Part shown: positions 63,841-64,000 of the stretch, in pieces
Numbering within the stretch: position 1 is the first letter of the stretch
How the letters are laid out: the number at the start of each line of letters is the position of its first letter
Source of the DNA: PWQG01 sp040882255
GTDB taxonomy: Bacteria > Pseudomonadota > Gammaproteobacteria > Pseudomonadales > Pseudohongiellaceae
Length of the DNA stretch: 64,000 bases
Reading direction: 5' to 3'
NCBI GenBank assembly: GCA_040882255.1
Contig: JBBEBP010000014.1
Location: forward strand, 58,741-122,740
The notes under the pieces: model-generated
What the model was told of the DNA's origin: nothing
The model's input: only the letters and a program-made list of their open reading frames with translations
Databases searched by the model: none
Made by a program: the position numbers and the translations under genes

Positions 63841-64000
63841 ATTCAGGCTTTCGTTGCTATGCCAAACGGTCCAGCCGCTTTGATTCAACACTGCCCTACA
63901 GGGTAAAAGTGTATAGACTCGGCCAGCACCCCCAAAGTCCTTGATAGCCTATAGTGGACCCCATCGTCAAGACAGAATGTGCCCGGGTTTAAGTTAGTGC

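Noticed and set aside
63944..64000. Possible IS end (TAGTGGACCCCATCGTCAAGACAG) at the window edge
   Set aside because: It resembles the start of some IS3-family termini, but no transposase or partner repeat is visible, so it cannot be supported.

Overview
The window is about 64 kb of GC-rich DNA from a gammaproteobacterium. The supporting evidence is the long Pseudomonas/Marinobacter-style PstC and PstA proteins, PurU, FolD, aspartase, SapC, class-I aromatic aminotransferase and DAHP synthase genes, a perfect FNR/Anr box and two textbook Pho boxes. I cannot name a genus. I saw no rRNA, tRNA, CRISPR array, intact transposase or origin.

Layout. 1-5.8 kb holds housekeeping metabolism: DAHP synthase (cut by the window edge), a 32-residue membrane protein and a universal stress protein that diverge around an Anr box, an aminotransferase, folD, gloA, a small periplasmic protein and purU. 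5.8-13.6 kb is a phosphate island: a Na/Pi symporter with a PhoU-like tail, then pstS and pstCAB, with a Pho box before pstS and another before pstC. No separate phoU is present. 14.0-18.4 kb is a tight run of a fatty-acyl-AMP-ligase-like gene and two membrane-associated GTPases, bracketed by REP-like inverted repeats. 18.5-27.3 kb carries a lipoprotein D-aminoacylase-like amidohydrolase, a DCC-family protein, aspartase, a dynamin-like GTPase, a TPR/aspartyl-hydroxylase, SapC and a membrane protein.

27.3-31.7 kb is a mosaic of gene debris: duplicated fragments from 35.1 kb and 41.9 kb, an SMP-30 pseudogene, a truncated sugar dehydrogenase, a Cache-HAMP-GGDEF cyclase and an LpxR remnant. 31.7-45.1 kb is mostly signalling and exported enzymes: a BlaI/M56-TonB pair with a palindromic operator, a cytochrome c lipoprotein, an SGNH hydrolase, a very large propeller-GGDEF protein, an unusual exported fusion of a glycerophosphodiesterase and an amidase, a ferritin-like protein, DoxX and DUF3159 proteins and a Tat-type FAD oxidoreductase. 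45.3-52.3 kb is envelope/ion homeostasis: a secreted decarboxylase-like protein, two MscS channels, a cytosolic MgtE-like regulator beside MgtE, a membrane GGDEF protein and a methyltransferase. 52.4-57.9 kb has another chimeric debris patch, a DUF6768 protein, a CPA1 antiporter, an SRPBCC/ArsR pair, a VanX-type dipeptidase and a class-C serine hydrolase. 58-64 kb is accessory DNA: a truncated ATP-binding regulator with a 12-bp tandem repeat, an HTH protein, a RelE/antitoxin pair, an MNT nucleotidyltransferase, a HigBA locus with a gutted toxin, RhuM and amidohydrolase pseudogenes, and duplicated junction sequences.

Two observations stand out. First, at least four genes exist as short translatable ORFs that keep the exact beginning and end of the family but lack the middle, with the reading frame preserved (ferritin, LpxR, an HTH protein, HigB). 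Two of these have full-length copies in the same window for direct comparison. Three more are out-of-frame versions of the same thing. Second, the glycerophosphodiesterase-amidase fusion would, by family logic, combine the two steps that turn a glycerophospho-N-acylethanolamine into fatty acid, ethanolamine and glycerol phosphate. A constant-spacing motif (GGACAA-N14-GATACC) at four intergenic sites is a third lead.
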